A stretch of 64,000 nt of DNA from Chamaecrista fasciculata (GCA_003254925.1 QANZ01004029.1:101567-165566), one strand, 5' to 3'. Shown: positions 12,395-24,197, numbered from the stretch's first letter. Notes: generated by a model from the letters alone, not told the origin. A program made the numbers and translations.

Positions 12395-15300
12395 TCAGTC
12401 ACGCTCACTTATAGCAGTCAAGTGTTCATCAATCTCATCAGTGGATAAAACTCTAAATTTTGGATTTTCCTTTTGCACCACTCCAACCTACAAAATGCAT
12501 AATACAAGTATTCAGGTGACACAAGAGACTCAGTTCAAGCATTTGTTTTTCACATTTCAATAACACAAGAGACTTCATTGATAACGAAATAAAATTTCTG
12601 GGGCGAAGTGAAAATGTCAAAATTTTGTGGGACCAGCTTAAGAAAAATATATCTTTTGAGGACCAAGACATCAATTAGAAGGAAAAGTATATATATTCAT
12701 GACATCCAAAGAGTAAAACCAACTGAATAGAAATGTGTACATCTTTTCTTAAAAAAATCATGCGATGAAGAACAGGGGAAACTGCAATAATCGTGCAACA
12801 AAATGGAAAAAGGAGCTTCATGCTCAATAAAATATATAGCTGTCATTTTTCGAACTTTAATTATCATGGTGCCACGTATTAATATATGCAATATAGAAAA
12901 TAAGATTCAATACCTCAATCTCAGTGGCCTTAAAATCCTCCTGAAGAACTGATTGCAGTGCAGATATAGCAGTCTGTTAAAGCAACAAGGCAATCTTTAA
13001 AAACAAATCAAAACAAACAATAACATAACTGTTTGCAAAGTCTTGTGGCCCAAAAATAATGATGGATTTCATCAAGACTGTAGCATCTTAAGTTACTACA
13101 CGGCAATCTTCAAAACCTTGTGAATAAAATCCATTTAGTATTTTTATTGGATAAGCTAGCTAGGAGATTGATTCGCAGAATAACGGTTCAAAATTCTATA
13201 TCCATGTTGCTGAGGTTAATGTATATAATTCAGAAAACCAAATTACTATAGTTATCCATGGTAAACCAAATGTATTTTCACAAGAAACAAATGTGATGAG
13301 GATTTAAAATCTTGTTCTTCATTGTTTCAGTAATATTGTTAGAATGCAACCAAACCACATGAACATGTAGCAATTAACATTTATTAAGTATAGTTAAGCT
13401 CACAAAATAGGAGTTACAATGAATGTAAAAGATGAATTTTCTAACAGTTCCATGTGCCCATTCCAAAACTGTAAAAATTAAGGAGAAAAACTATATATTT
13501 GTCCTTGATAGATAGGGTAACTTTCAATTTAATCCTTCAAAGATCATTACCGTCGATTTAGTCCCTCACAAATAAAACTCCTTTCAATGTTACCCTTATA
13601 CATTCAAATTTTTATGTAAAAAATTCATAAGTTAATATTATCTTAATTGAACTATCAAATTATAGATAAAATTTGGGTATGCAGGTGACATTCAAGGAAT
13701 GTCATCTTTGAGGGACTAATAATTTGATGACAATAATCTTTGAAGGACTAAACTGCATGGCACATTATCTGCCAAGGACAAAAATATATTTTTTCTCAAA
13801 AATTAAGTCATCAGAAAAAGCAATATTATACCTGCACAGTCTCTTCATAGGTAAATGAGGGATCATTCTTCATCTTCTTTTCCAAGAAATTAATTGCCTC
13901 TTGCTCTTTCAATCCAGCACTCGTGGCCTGAATACATCATAAATTTCAAAACATAAGCTTAAATTAAGCTGTCTCCAAGTACTTAACAAGCAAAGAACAA
14001 AGTCCAAGCCAATGTCCAAAGAATGAAAGAAACAATTACAGCACAATTTATTGTGTTGGGAATGAAACCAAATCACTAGGTGCATTTATAGGACATGAAA
14101 ACCAAAGATGGCAAAATAGCAATAACAAATTAACAATCAAAATAATCATGCAAATATTTATAATATAAATCTCCTTAGCCTTTACTAGAGATGCACTGAC
14201 AATTTAATGTTTTTAGTTTGTATATAAGGGTAAGAATAAAGGAAAACAAGGAAAGGACCATGAGACTCAGCTAATAATTACATACTTTATAGAAGTGAAC
14301 ATGATTATAACATCAACTCTGACATTAATTACAAGTTTGAGATTGTCAGAACAATTTTAATAATTGATAGTACCAAACAAAAAACTTTTTTTTTTCCATT
14401 ATAACCCAGTTTTAGCATTTCTCCTTTCCTTCCTGTAAAGGAAAAATTAAATTGTTTTATCTTCCATTTAATACTCTCTTATCAATACCACAATTTCGAA
14501 TTTCTATATATCCATTGAACATATGCAAAAAGCAAAAGTATTATTGGTACCTCCAAAGTATGCGGTCATTTTCAGTTGTACCCCCAAAGTTTTTTTTGGG
14601 TCAATTGTACCCCCAAAGTATGGGGATAGTTTTAGTTATACCCCCAAAGTTTTTTCTAGTCAATTATACCCTCAATGTTTCACATTTGAGTCAATTTTAC
14701 CCTCAACTACCCCCCAATTTGGGGGTACAATTGACACAAAAGAAAAGATTGGGGGTACAATTGATACAAATAAGAAAAGATTGGGGGTATAATTGACTCA
14801 AAAAAACTTTGGAGGTATAACTGAAACTGACCCTATACTTTGGGGTACAATAGATCACAAAAAAACCTTTTGGGGTATAGCTGTAAATGACCGCATACTT
14901 TGGGGATACTAATTACTAAAAGCACTTTTGCCTATGCAAAATGATACAACATTACAAAATAAAAGCAGAAAATGCACTCAGTTGATGTTATTGCTGCTTC
15001 ATCAAACTACACACATATTAAACTACAAACAATTAGAATATATTTTTTGTCTTCTTGTAGTATTAACACCTTTAACATCAATAAAAAGTTAGTCGAGCTC
15101 AAATGTACCTTGTGACCAAAGAAATGACCAGCTGGATCACATTTAAACAGTCGAGGTCCATCCTCATCATCGATACCCAGGACCATAGCAACTTAAAAAG
15201 GAAACAAAATTAAAAATAAAAAAATAAGAAACTAAAATCAATAGTGAGAAGTTGAAGTAATACACACAAATACACATATGATCTAAACATGATTGAATAA

Positions 15301-18300
15301 TGTTATCTTTCACAAAAGATATTTTTTCCTTTTTTATTTTTAACATTGAGAAGGACCAAAAACATACCTACTCCAAGTGGTCTCATGTAAGCATGTTGAG
15401 TATAGATTTGTGACTTGTCAGCGATCCTGTGCAACAAATTTCATATACATAATATGGGAAAATCTAACTTCAATATATAAATTCAAATAAATTATACAAT
15501 GAGAAGTTTAATTACAATCAGATTCAGCAGATGAAGTATACTTAACATTCTCAAGATCTATAATTATAATGTGAGAGATAGGGAATCATAAATAAAGCAA
15601 GTGACCATACTTTTTTACTATGTAGCTTCTTCTTCCAATTCTGTAGATTTTATTTGTTTTCAAAACCTTACTCAACAAGTTATTCCAGAGAAACTACCTT
15701 ACATGCCAAGGTTTAAGAAAAATAAAAGGGTAAATTGCAATTTGGTACCCTGTGGTTAGGGGCAGTTCCCCTTTGGTACCCTGAAAGAAAAATTTTTACA
15801 TTGTGGTACCCTGTGGTTTGCTCTGTTAGCGATTTGGTCCCCTGAGGTTTTTTTCTGTTAGGATTTAACGGAAAATGTACGTTAAAATGTCAAACATCTC
15901 CCAACAAGTCTTCTCTTATGCGTTTAAGTCCTTTCCCTTTACTAAAAGGGATCAAAACATAAAGAATTAATTATAAAAGGGTCTTTAGAATTCTAATATT
16001 ATAGAATTTTCTCCTTTTCATAAGATTTCTTTTGAATAGGTCCTGATTTAATTACACTTTAATCCCAAAAGTTTATGATCTTTATCAAAATAGTCCTTAG
16101 AACCTCAAAAGACAAATGAGCATCTATGATTTATCAAAAAATCTCCATATTCAACTACAATTTTCATTCAAATACACTACAAACAAATTAAAACCCCCAA
16201 ATTTTTCCAAAATCAAGTCCCACAAATCAAAACCCTCTCAACAACAAAATCAACATCATCAACAACCAATTTCTTCAGACCCTAAGGAATCAAAATTCAA
16301 AAGGCCAAAATGCATAGACACATTACCCAAAAATTTTTATTGTTTTGAATTAAGGTCCTTTCTTTTTATAATAGGACTAAAGTGTAAGAAAAAATGAATG
16401 AACTAGTATTTGAAATAATTTTTTCCAAAAAAAAAAACCCAAATCTTCTCCTCCTTCTTCAATCGTCTTCCTCAAACGTGGTTCCGCAAGAACACTTCCA
16501 TTTCTTCGACTCGCCGCAATGCTTCATATGCCTCTTCAAATCAGAAAGCACCGAGAAATTCTTCTTGTGGCACCGATTGCACGAATACATCTTCGGACAA
16601 TGGCTTCTCTTGAAATGATTCTTCGCGCACACAATCGACTTCAACGGCCGGAAATTCCTGTGCGATTTGTTCCGATTGCATCCCTCGAACAGACAAGAGA
16701 ATCGCGCATATGCATTCGCAAATTTGCGTCGCGTCGGAATCCTTTGCCGCAGATTTGGCAGAAATGAACGTGCTCTGCTAGCAATTCCACGGCGTCGAGC
16801 TCCACGATCTCGCAATCTTCACCGTCTGTTAACATTTCGACCTTCAAATCAGCGATTTTCCCCTTCGATTCTCGGTCGTGTGTGAGATTCTGAGAGTAAG
16901 AGACGAGAACACAGTGCCGTTTTGGATGAGCTGGTGGATGGTGGAGACGATTTCGTTGGACACGGTGTTCATGTGATCTTTGGTGAAGAGGGTGTGGGTG
17001 TTGATGGATCCGGATAGGAAGTGATGGAGAGAATCATTCTGGGAAAAAATTGATGGAGAGGGTGTGGGTTTTTTTTTTTTTGGAAAAAAATTGTTTCAAG
17101 TTTATTTATTTTTTCTTACAGTTTAGTCCTATTATAAAAAGAAATGACCTTAATTCAAAACAATAAAAATTTTTGGGTAATGTGTCTATGCATTTTGGCC
17201 TTTTGAATTTTGATTCTTTAGGGTATGAAGAAATTGGTTGTTGATGATGTTGATTTTGTTGTTGAGAGAGTTTTGATTTGTGGGACTTGATTTTGGAAAA
17301 ATTTGGGGGTTTTAATTTGTTTGTAGTGTATTTGAATGAAAATTGTAATTGAATATGGAGATTTTTTGATAAATCATAGATGCTCATTTGTCTTTTGAGG
17401 TTCTAAGGACTATTTTTATAAAGATCATAAACTTTTGGGATTAAAGTGTAATTAAATCAGGACCTATTCAAAAGAAATCTTATGAAAAGGAGAAAAATCT
17501 ATAATATTAGAATTCTAAAGACCCTTTTATAATTAATTCTTTATGTTTTGATCCCTTTTTAGTAAAGGGAAAGGACTTAAACGCATAAGAGAAGACTTTT
17601 TAGGAGATTTTTGACATTTTAACGTACATTTGCCGTTAAATCCTAACAGAAAAAAACCTCAGGGGACCAAATCGCTAACGGAGCAAACCACAGGGTACCA
17701 CAATGCAAAAATTTTTCTTTCAGGGTACCAAAGGGGAACCGCCCCTAACCACAGGGTACCAAATTGCAATTTACCCAAAATAAAATAACAAGCAATAACA
17801 GACTTGTTGCAACATGCAACTAGCAATTCCCTCTTATGCTTTGGAGAAATCAACCTGGCAGAGGCAGCCATTATAAGGGCTAAATTTTGTTTTCAAGAAA
17901 TTCTCAAGGGATGTTAGAAAACAAAAGTAGTGCATGACCAGACTGGGAAAAATGGACAGTTTGGTATTCCATTCTGAAGAAGTGAATCATAATTAGCAGA
18001 CCTATACATGACATGGTAGATCCACTTCCAGGTTCCTAAGGAAAAGCTAACAAGCACATACAATATTATAAACACAGCAAGAAATGCTCTTTTGTAATCA
18101 AACAACACATTACCAGAACGACAAGATGCAAATATTTTTTTTTCCCTTATAGTTCTTAAGAAAACCAAAGCACCCCAGAAGGCTCAAATATTAGAAGTGT
18201 GTGATAGAGGAGTTCTTATAATTTGGTTCCATTTCCACATGTATTATACACAAACACAACAACTAGTGCCGTCTCCCCCCTACCCACCTAAAATGGGAAA

Positions 18301-19621
18301 AACAACAAAATCACTGCCATTCCTGGCAACAAGGTGAAAATTTGAACATATCTGTCAATCACTTAGAAATTCTAATAATTCCGAATTTTTATTGGCATAT
18401 GGAACCTATTTAGGATTCTCTCACATGGTATAGACTCTAGAGCAATATAACCAGGGGGAAGCAATAAATGCTCCCGCAGAACTGGAGCCCATAAGATGCC
18501 AACTACTGCACCCAAAGTTGTGAAAACAACATTTTGAAGGGCATGAGAAAATTTCTTATGAAAAGTTTCACTCTATATTATGTGAACCACAATATCAAGG
18601 TGCAACAAACATCTTTCAAAAACAAAAATTTTGTTACAGAAATTAAACAAATTATTAAGTGCTAAACAGTAGTAATTGATAATCTAGTTTAAAAATATGC
18701 AATTTACCATCTGGACAATGCATCGATAGGCATCTCATATCCATATCTAAAGCGGAATTCAGCTGCTTCATTCCTTGCTTGCTGAACCAATGTCCTAGCA
18801 TCAGCTGGGAAGGAGTATTATGAAGCAAATGTGAGCTTTGAAAGTTGAAACTTCTATTTGCTCTTAATATATCTATAGAAAAATATAAATGTTATTTCCA
18901 ATATTCAAGTTCAATTTAACTTTTCCAAAGCAATCATGTCAACATCCCTAATGCAACCATGTTCATATGTCTAAGTCAGCTCCAAATGCATTGCTTCCAA
19001 TAACATTTCTTAGAATGTGTGCAACAAAAACATTCCATTGAGTTTGAATAACTTTGATTAAATCAACCTGACCTGTTATCCCAGTAGCCAATAAACCAAG
19101 GTACTCCGTGATGGGAAATAGATGTGTAACACTTGTCTGATCCAAGAGCTTGTCCTGCAATAAATTATCTATTTTAATAAACTTGATACTCACAATTTGC
19201 AAAATTACCCAAAGCAAGCACAACTGACAAGAACACTCACCGGAACCTTTTTCTGGGTCACAACACAGACTGAATCTTTCCCTCGGACGCCAATTGAGGT
19301 AATCCCAGCAGACTTAACAGCCTTAAAAGCATACTCTATATACACATTTTAAACCCCACAATACAGAATCAAAAACCCTATACCCTAAAACAGGAAAAAT
19401 CAATAATCGAAGTTCCAGCTACTGTGAGATTCTAAATCTTGAATCCTTTCCTTTACCATTGAAACTCACAGCTTCAAAGAATAATATGAAAAAGAGAACT
19501 ATAGAAAACAAAAGGGGTGTGTTTGTATTTGCAGAAGTTGCATACCGACTTGAAAGAGACGACCTTCAGGGGAGAAAATAGTGATATGACGGTCGTATCC
19601 GCCTCCACTTCCTCGACTCAT
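12395..19621 (-). CDS. PAA1: 20S proteasome subunit alpha type-6 (PAA), complete, 246 aa
   Basis: Subunit of the outer alpha ring of the 20S proteasome core, a structural and gating component without the catalytic Thr of beta subunits; it acts in cytosol and nucleus in ubiquitin-dependent protein turnover. Nine exons with GT-AG introns: 19546-19621, 19241-19335, 19073-19154, 18708-18804, 15368-15426, 15109-15191, 13832-13927, 12914-12973, 12395-12487; together 741 nt without a break. The N-terminus [20 protein letters not shown] contains the alpha-type signature, followed by [14 protein letters not shown]. The C-terminus ends TAISERD. Length equals that of Arabidopsis PAA1/PAA2 as I remember it. 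Introns 4, 6 and 7 each contain a DNA transposon, the largest in the 3.3-kb intron 4, yet coding sequence and splice sites look intact. PAA1 versus PAA2 cannot be decided from sequence. Confidence 0.95.
13483..13797. mobile_element. Non-autonomous fold-back (MULE-like) element in PAA intron 7
   Basis: The ends are inverted copies: GAGAAAAACTATATATTTGT at the left and GAGAAAAAATATATTTTTGT read from the right. The flanks are direct repeats AAAAATTAAG (13473-13482 and 13798-13807), a 9- or 10-bp target duplication as expected for Mutator-like elements. The interior repeats GTCCTTGATAG / GGACTAAA words. Non-coding. Confidence 0.75.
14531..14932. mobile_element. Non-autonomous fold-back (MULE-like) element in PAA intron 6
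   Basis: Exact 9-bp flanking repeats TATGCAAAA (14522-14530 and 14933-14941). The termini AGCAAAAGTA and, read from the right, GGCAAAAGTG are inverted copies. The whole element is an imperfect palindrome built from TACCCCCAAAGTATG-type words in the left half and their complements in the right. The open frames of 89-114 codons across it come from the repeat and are not genes. Confidence 0.8.
15728..16441 (+). repeat. Left terminal inverted repeat of the Pack-MULE
   Basis: About 714 bp, complementary to 17065-17776. A 93-codon open frame (16116-16397) also appears in the other arm with only a few changes because the arms are near-identical; I do not regard it as a gene. Confidence 0.88.
16459..17060 (-). 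pseudogene. Captured fragment of a STOP1-like C2H2 zinc-finger gene
   Basis: Read on the minus strand this encodes pieces of a STOP1/STOP2-type transcription factor (acid/aluminium tolerance regulators). In order: a region resembling the segment before the fingers (about 17040-16880), a first finger with [20 protein letters not shown], then in another frame [20 protein letters not shown] and the finger [18 protein letters not shown] followed by [16 protein letters not shown]. The frame changes after the first finger, where the usual linker is also missing, so the copy has a deletion and shift and cannot make a normal protein. The 3' part of the gene is absent. It lies on the same strand as the surrounding proteasome gene and between MULE arms. 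Confidence 0.85.
17065..17776 (-). repeat. Right terminal inverted repeat of the Pack-MULE
   Basis: About 712 bp, the inverted partner of 15728-16441, ending AATTGCAATTTACCC next to the 9-bp duplication. Confidence 0.88.
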
Positions 19622-19624
19622 GGT

Positions 19625-19633
19625 TTAGGGTTT
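19625..19633 (-). promoter_or_regulatory. Telo-box (AAACCCTAA) just before the PAA start codon
   Basis: On the minus strand AAACCCTAA lies a few bases upstream of the ATG. Telo-boxes are frequent in promoters and leaders of plant housekeeping and translation-related genes. Function here is inferred. Confidence 0.4.
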
Positions 19634-19805
19634 AACTTGTGTTTGAGATTGAAGAAGAAGACGAAGTTGAATTCGGAAGAGAAAGTTACAGTGAAACTTG
19701 AATATACAGACAAGCTTCCGGCCTGGATCGTAGTGCAGGGAGCCCAAATGTTTCTCCGAAATCCATACATGTCGTTTTACGCGAGAGTTGACGCCGTGAT
19801 GCGCA

Positions 19806-20252
19806 AGTTTATTTACAATATTTTGGTCCCTAATGTTTATCCAAAGTTCTATTTTGGTCCTTAATGTTTTTTTTCGTTCCGTTTTAGTCCTTAATGTTTG
19901 AAAGAACTTGTTAAGAATAATTTGTAACTCCGATTTCGTTGCATTCAAATATAAAATGAGAGAGATATGACCAAACTTATGAAATAAACAAACTATTTTT
20001 TTTGTCAAATTTCATGTCTGATTTGATCTCCTTTGTCGATGACTCCAATTAGACAAAGAAAGAACTTATCAAATTTAAAGCGTAGATCTAATTTAATCGC
20101 ATTTGGATTTGAAATGAAAGATATGACCATATTCAATAATTAGGGATCAATGATAAACTTTTAGAAAATATTAAGAACCAACATAAAAAATATTAAAAAC
20201 CAAAATAAAACTTTGAAGCGAACCTTAAAGAGTAAAATAAGTTTTTGACCTT
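19806..20252. repeat. Fold-back repeat ('TTTTGGTCCCTAATG' type) next to the PAA 5' end
   Basis: The left side repeats ATTTTGGTCC(C/T)TAATG three times, and the right side carries inverted counterparts ending AAGTTTTTGACC. It is of the same style as repeats at 21804, 30219 and 31637. The exact left end and target duplication are unclear. It begins about 185 bp upstream of the PAA start codon, so it lies in or next to the promoter. Confidence 0.5.
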
Positions 20253-20657
20253 TTTAATATGTACAAGATTTAAATAAAATTATTGACACTTGATAAAATT
20301 TTATACATAATCAATGACAATAATAAGAAAATATTAAAGACAGTTTTTGTTATGATCAAATTATAAAATAGAAAATATAAATTATAGAATTTATAACAAA
20401 GATGTAAATAATTTTATTTAGATTATTTTTTTTCTTGTTTTTTGGTCGAAAGATTTTTTTTTCTTCAATATTTACCCATTACCACCTTATTTTCTTTTCT
20501 TGGGTCAGGATATCTACCCGCTAGCCTATAATAAGCTTTCTTGGGCCTCATGAAGTGTGTTTTCGGCCCAATGGGCCTCCTGAAGTTGCTTTAAGGAATG
20601 TGTAATGTCTTAGAACCAAAAAAGTGGAATAATCAATTGAGTGTTTAACAAGTGTTT
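20253..20657. other. Intergenic, nothing recognised
   Basis: AT-rich, with a short CT-rich/G-rich patch around 20500-20590. No coding signal. Confidence 0.35.
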
Positions 20658-20830
20658 GTCGAGGTTGGTGAGCTACACCCTAGGTGAGAGGACTCAGATT
20701 CGATTCCTAGAGTCGACACTGTTGGGAGGACATAACTGTTTCGTCTCTGTTGTCTGAATGAGATTAGTCTTCGCTTAGACCATTACACGGATAAACGGGA
20801 TAAATTCATGACATTACAAAAAGAAAAAAA
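20658..20830 (+). mobile_element. Probable tRNA-derived SINE
   Basis: A G/C-richer island contains a near-consensus RNA polymerase III B box (GATTCGATTCC, 20697-20707; consensus GGTTCGANTCC) about 31 bp after an A-box-like TTGGTGAGCTA. It ends in an A-rich tail (AAAAAGAAAAAAAGA). This layout is that of plant tRNA-related SINEs. A-box match is weak and I could not settle the target duplication. No cloverleaf can be drawn, so it is not a tRNA gene. Confidence 0.45.
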
Positions 20831-20977
20831 GATGGTGGAATATGGATTTCTTAAATTTTATTTTAATTTTAGAAAAATATTTATCTTTCTCTTATCTCTT
20901 TTTTTGCAGAAGATCGTTTTGTTTTTTGCCAAGGCTACAAAATGCAATTGTCTTTAATTTATATATATATATATATA

Positions 20978-21101
20978 CTAGGGGCTTTGCGTGCCCGTTA
21001 ATATTATGGACCTAAGTGAGGTTTTGGCCTAAAAAAAATAAATTCCAACTTTATAGAGAAAAAAGGACAACCAGAAAGAGGTAGAGCTATATAATATAAG
21101 A
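20978..21101 (-). mobile_element. Possible short Helitron or Helitron end
   Basis: Read on the minus strand the 3' end is GGGCACGCAAAGCCCCTAG followed by host T, with a small GGGC/GCCC stem: a Helitron-like CTAG terminus. It shares CACGCAAAGCCCCTA with the better supported Helitron at 39520. A candidate 5' TC lies at 21101 next to an A. Very short, so possibly only a fragment. Confidence 0.35.
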
Positions 21102-21803
21102 TATATAAACTCTTGATTTCTTCACTTACAATTCGGATTTCAATACCCTATTTTTTTTGTTTTCATTTCCACTCTAAATAGGAAATATTAATCAAAATGT
21201 GTTTTGTATATTTTTTTAAAAAATACTTTCTGAAAATGTGGACCGAAAATAAGAAATGTTAAAAAGACATTTCTAAAAAAACTAAAAAAAATTGTAATAT
21301 TTTTTAATTGTACATGAAAATAAACAAATCAATCATATTAATATTATTATTTAGTAATAATTAAATTTAAGATCATATAAAAATTTTAGTTATCCAAATT
21401 AATATAATTTAAATATGAAAAAGAGCGAATTTTTTATTTTATAAATCAAACAAATTTTTAAAATATTAAAAATTTAAAAATATAAATAAAATTTTAGAAA
21501 TTGAAAAAAAAATGAAAATAAGAAACATGTTCTTAAGCCAAACTTATTTTATCTCCTACAATTTCAAGAATTCATAAAGACTATTTAATTTCTCTAGAAT
21601 CATAATTTTTAATTACTCCACCAACCTTGGTTTCTACTTCGGCTTTTCCCTTAAACCCAATTAAAAAGTAATAACTTTAATTTCATCCGCAGTCTAATTA
21701 GCTAGTAATTAATAAGCTTATCTTAGAAGATGAATTCTTTTCCTTAGCTTTGTTCTACCACTTCAAGAACATCTTTTCGCTCCCCAAAAAAAAAATCACA
21801 AAT
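21102..21803. other. Intergenic, nothing recognised
   Basis: Very AT-rich, no coding signal and no defined repeat ends. Confidence 0.35.
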
Positions 21804-22613
21804 AGGTCAAATGCTCAAATTAGTCCCAAATGTGTGTGTCCTTAGTTTTGGTCCTAGATATTCCAAAATGTTCAAATTGGTCCTAAATTTTGCCATTTAG
21901 TTTCATTTTGGTCCTCAAATTTATTGAGCGTGATCATTTCAAGTTTGAATGTGACGAGCCTATAGTTACATATTACTTTTGACAAGTATATTCTCTATCC
22001 AGTTGGGTTGTCAGTAAACGAGGTCAAATCGAGTCTCAAAACAAGTTGGTCATATCTCGTTTCAAGTCCAAATGCGATGAGTTCAGAGCTACGAGTTACT
22101 CTTAACAAGTCATTTTTTTGCACAATTGAGATTGTCAGCAAATGAGGTTAAACCATGCTCGAAAGTGAATTTTGGACCAATTTTTCATTTTTTTTAAACT
22201 CTTTTTAGCTTGATTTGATCTCATTTACTAACGTTCACAATTGGATAGAAAAATAACTTGCTAAGAGTAACCCAGAGCTACGAATTCATCGCATTCAGAC
22301 TTGAAATAAGAGAGTTATGACCAACTTTGTTTATTTGACCATGAAATGAGCAACCCACTTCCAAAATCTAATTTGACCTCATTTGCTAACAGCTCCAACT
22401 GAATAAAGGGAGTACTCGTCAAAAGAAAACATAGTTCTAGTATAAACTTGTTACACTGAAACTTGAAATGAGAGAGATATGACTACATTAATAGTTCGGT
22501 ACCAAAATGAAACTAAATGATAATATTTATGACCAATTTGAACATTTTAAAACATTTAGGACCAATATAAACTTAAAAGCATATATATAGGAGTAATTTG
22601 AACATTTGACGTT
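21804..22613. repeat. Fold-back repeat, about 0.8 kb
   Basis: The left end GGTCAAATGCTCAAATTAGT matches, inverted, the right end ...AATTTGAACATTTGAC. Inside, TTTTGGTCCTA and GGACCAAT words alternate in opposite orientations in the two halves. Non-coding, MULE-like in style; no clear target duplication. Confidence 0.55.
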
Positions 22614-23059
22614 TATTTAGAGAAATCTTCACTAGAATTACTCTAGCAATGGGGAAAAAAAAACACCACATTAATTGGACCACTACTGATGGCTGTTGCT
22701 AAACCGAGATCTCTAAGGGGTCTAGGAATTAGGCTATATCATGTTAATCATAGTAATGCAGTAATGCTTGTTACATGGCCAAATTTAACTGGAATATTTT
22801 CATTAAAAAAGATTAAAAGACCAACTTCCTTCCTTGATCGATCTTATCAAATATGACCCCAATCTCTTAAAAAAGATAATTCTACACCATCCTTTGTGAG
22901 AAGAAGCATTAATAAAAAAAAATGGTCCCCTAGAATAATTCTAAACTCGAAATTCAATTGCCATGCCCATGAATGACAATCTCTAATAATTTCTCGTGCA
23001 CCAACCATGTTAGCTTATACGTACGGATCCATCAATATTTAATTTCATGAAAAGGATAT
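22614..23059. other. Intergenic, nothing recognised
   Basis: AT-rich spacer, no coding signal. Confidence 0.35.
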
Positions 23060-23369
23060 TGTTGAAGTCCCACATTATTTAGTTAAATGATCTTTTAACT
23101 TTAGTAATTCTCTCTTCTTGGAAGTTTTTTTGGGATGAGTTAAGTCTTTCTATATGGTATCAAAGTTAGATTTGGGCATGTGAGATGGATGAGCCTTACT
23201 ATAGGTGCCTCGGGAATAACCTGTTGGCTTCACGTTCCTGTGTCATGCGTGAGGGGAGGTGTACTGAAGTTCCACATTACTTGATTAAACGACCTTCTAA
23301 CTCTATATATATAATGGGATAATCTTTTTTCTTTGAGAACTCTTACGAAGTAAGTTAGGCCTTTTTACA
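23060..23369 (+). mobile_element. TRIM retrotransposon (two short LTRs)
   Basis: Two direct repeats of about 95-108 bp (23060-23154 and 23262-23369) start TGTTGAAGTCCCACATTA and TACTGAAGTTCCACATTA. The first is followed at once by TGGTATCAAAG, a primer-binding site complementary to initiator tRNA-Met, and the second is preceded by the purine run GAGGGGAGG. This is the layout of a terminal-repeat retrotransposon in miniature. It is non-coding and more diverged than the related element at 26423. Confidence 0.7.
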
Positions 23370-24197
23370 TATATGATGGAGGTCATATATACTTCATAGG
23401 CTAATGCTTTAAAATTAGATGACTCTAGAATCAACAATGAATGAGGGGTTTGTTTTTTGAAAATATAATTGTTGCGATTGATCCAAATTTCTCTTATGAG
23501 ACAAGGAAAAAATCTATTTTTTTTTTCATTTTGTCCTTGATGAAATTTGGTCTGTAAAAACCACTACTCTAATCCTTTGGTCCGTAAGAACATTAATTCT
23601 CAGTTTAATCTAATTAAGTTTGCATTTCTTAATTACCCCAAAAAACAATGTGATTCTAGTGGATTCAAATCCACATGGCCTTCTATCCTTTGTGTTAAAA
23701 GGTTGAATCTTGGTGAAAGTGATCGATTCGTTCTACATTCGAGCACTTATCCATGCATCTCGAGGACTTATATATATATATATATATATACCAACGTCCT
23801 GACGAACTCAGTGACATAATCTATACCACTATATGTCCTTTTTTCTTTCTTAGCTTATGGAATCGCACACGTTAAAAAATGAAAAAGTTATATCTTATAT
23901 TATATGGCTCCTCCACTTTCTGGTCGTCTTTATTTTTTTAAAGAATACATAATTGTTCATATTATAATTATAAATTAAATAAAAAACTAGAAAGTGAGTT
24001 GAGAACGTGAGTTGTACCTCTCTCTCCCCCTATCTTTCTCTATAATGTAAGAAATATTAAAATTTATTTTTTTTAGGTCAAAACTTTACTTGGGTCTACA
24101 ATGTTTACCATTAATTTCATTTTGATCCATAATATTTGCATGCCCTGCCCCTAGTATATATATATATATACGTTGCAAGAAATATATATAAAGTTTT
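23370..24197. other. Intergenic, nothing recognised
   Basis: AT-rich with TA microsatellites (about 23769-23790 and 24155-24170). GCCCCTAG before a TA run near 24145 resembles a Helitron 3' end but has no partner. The 90-codon open frame at 23547-23819 ends in the TA repeat and has no recognisable domain. Confidence 0.35.

Larger units (their letters stand above)
15728..17776. mobile_element. Pack-MULE with 0.7-kb terminal inverted repeats in PAA intron 4
   Basis: The element starts GGGTAAATTGCAATTTGG and ends with the exact complement. It is flanked by a perfect 9-bp duplication AAAATAAAA (15719-15727 and 17777-17785), the hallmark of Mutator-like elements. The arms, 15728-16441 and 17065-17776, are about 710 bp and nearly identical by eye. 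The core (16442-17064) is not transposase but a captured host gene fragment, making this a Pack-MULE. The outer arm repeats the word GGTACCCTGTGG about every 30-45 bp. The element sits wholly inside intron 4 of the proteasome gene. Confidence 0.92.

Noticed and set aside
14452-14796. Two open frames of 89 and 114 codons
   Set aside because: Produced by repeated TACCCCCAAAGT words of a fold-back transposon.
16116-17387. Two nearly identical 93-codon open frames on opposite strands (16116-16397 and 17106-17387)
   Set aside because: They lie in the two arms of the Pack-MULE and are the same sequence inverted; no domain is recognisable.
20658-20740. Possible tRNA gene from the B-box-like sequence
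   Set aside because: No acceptor or anticodon stem can be paired; a SINE is the better reading.
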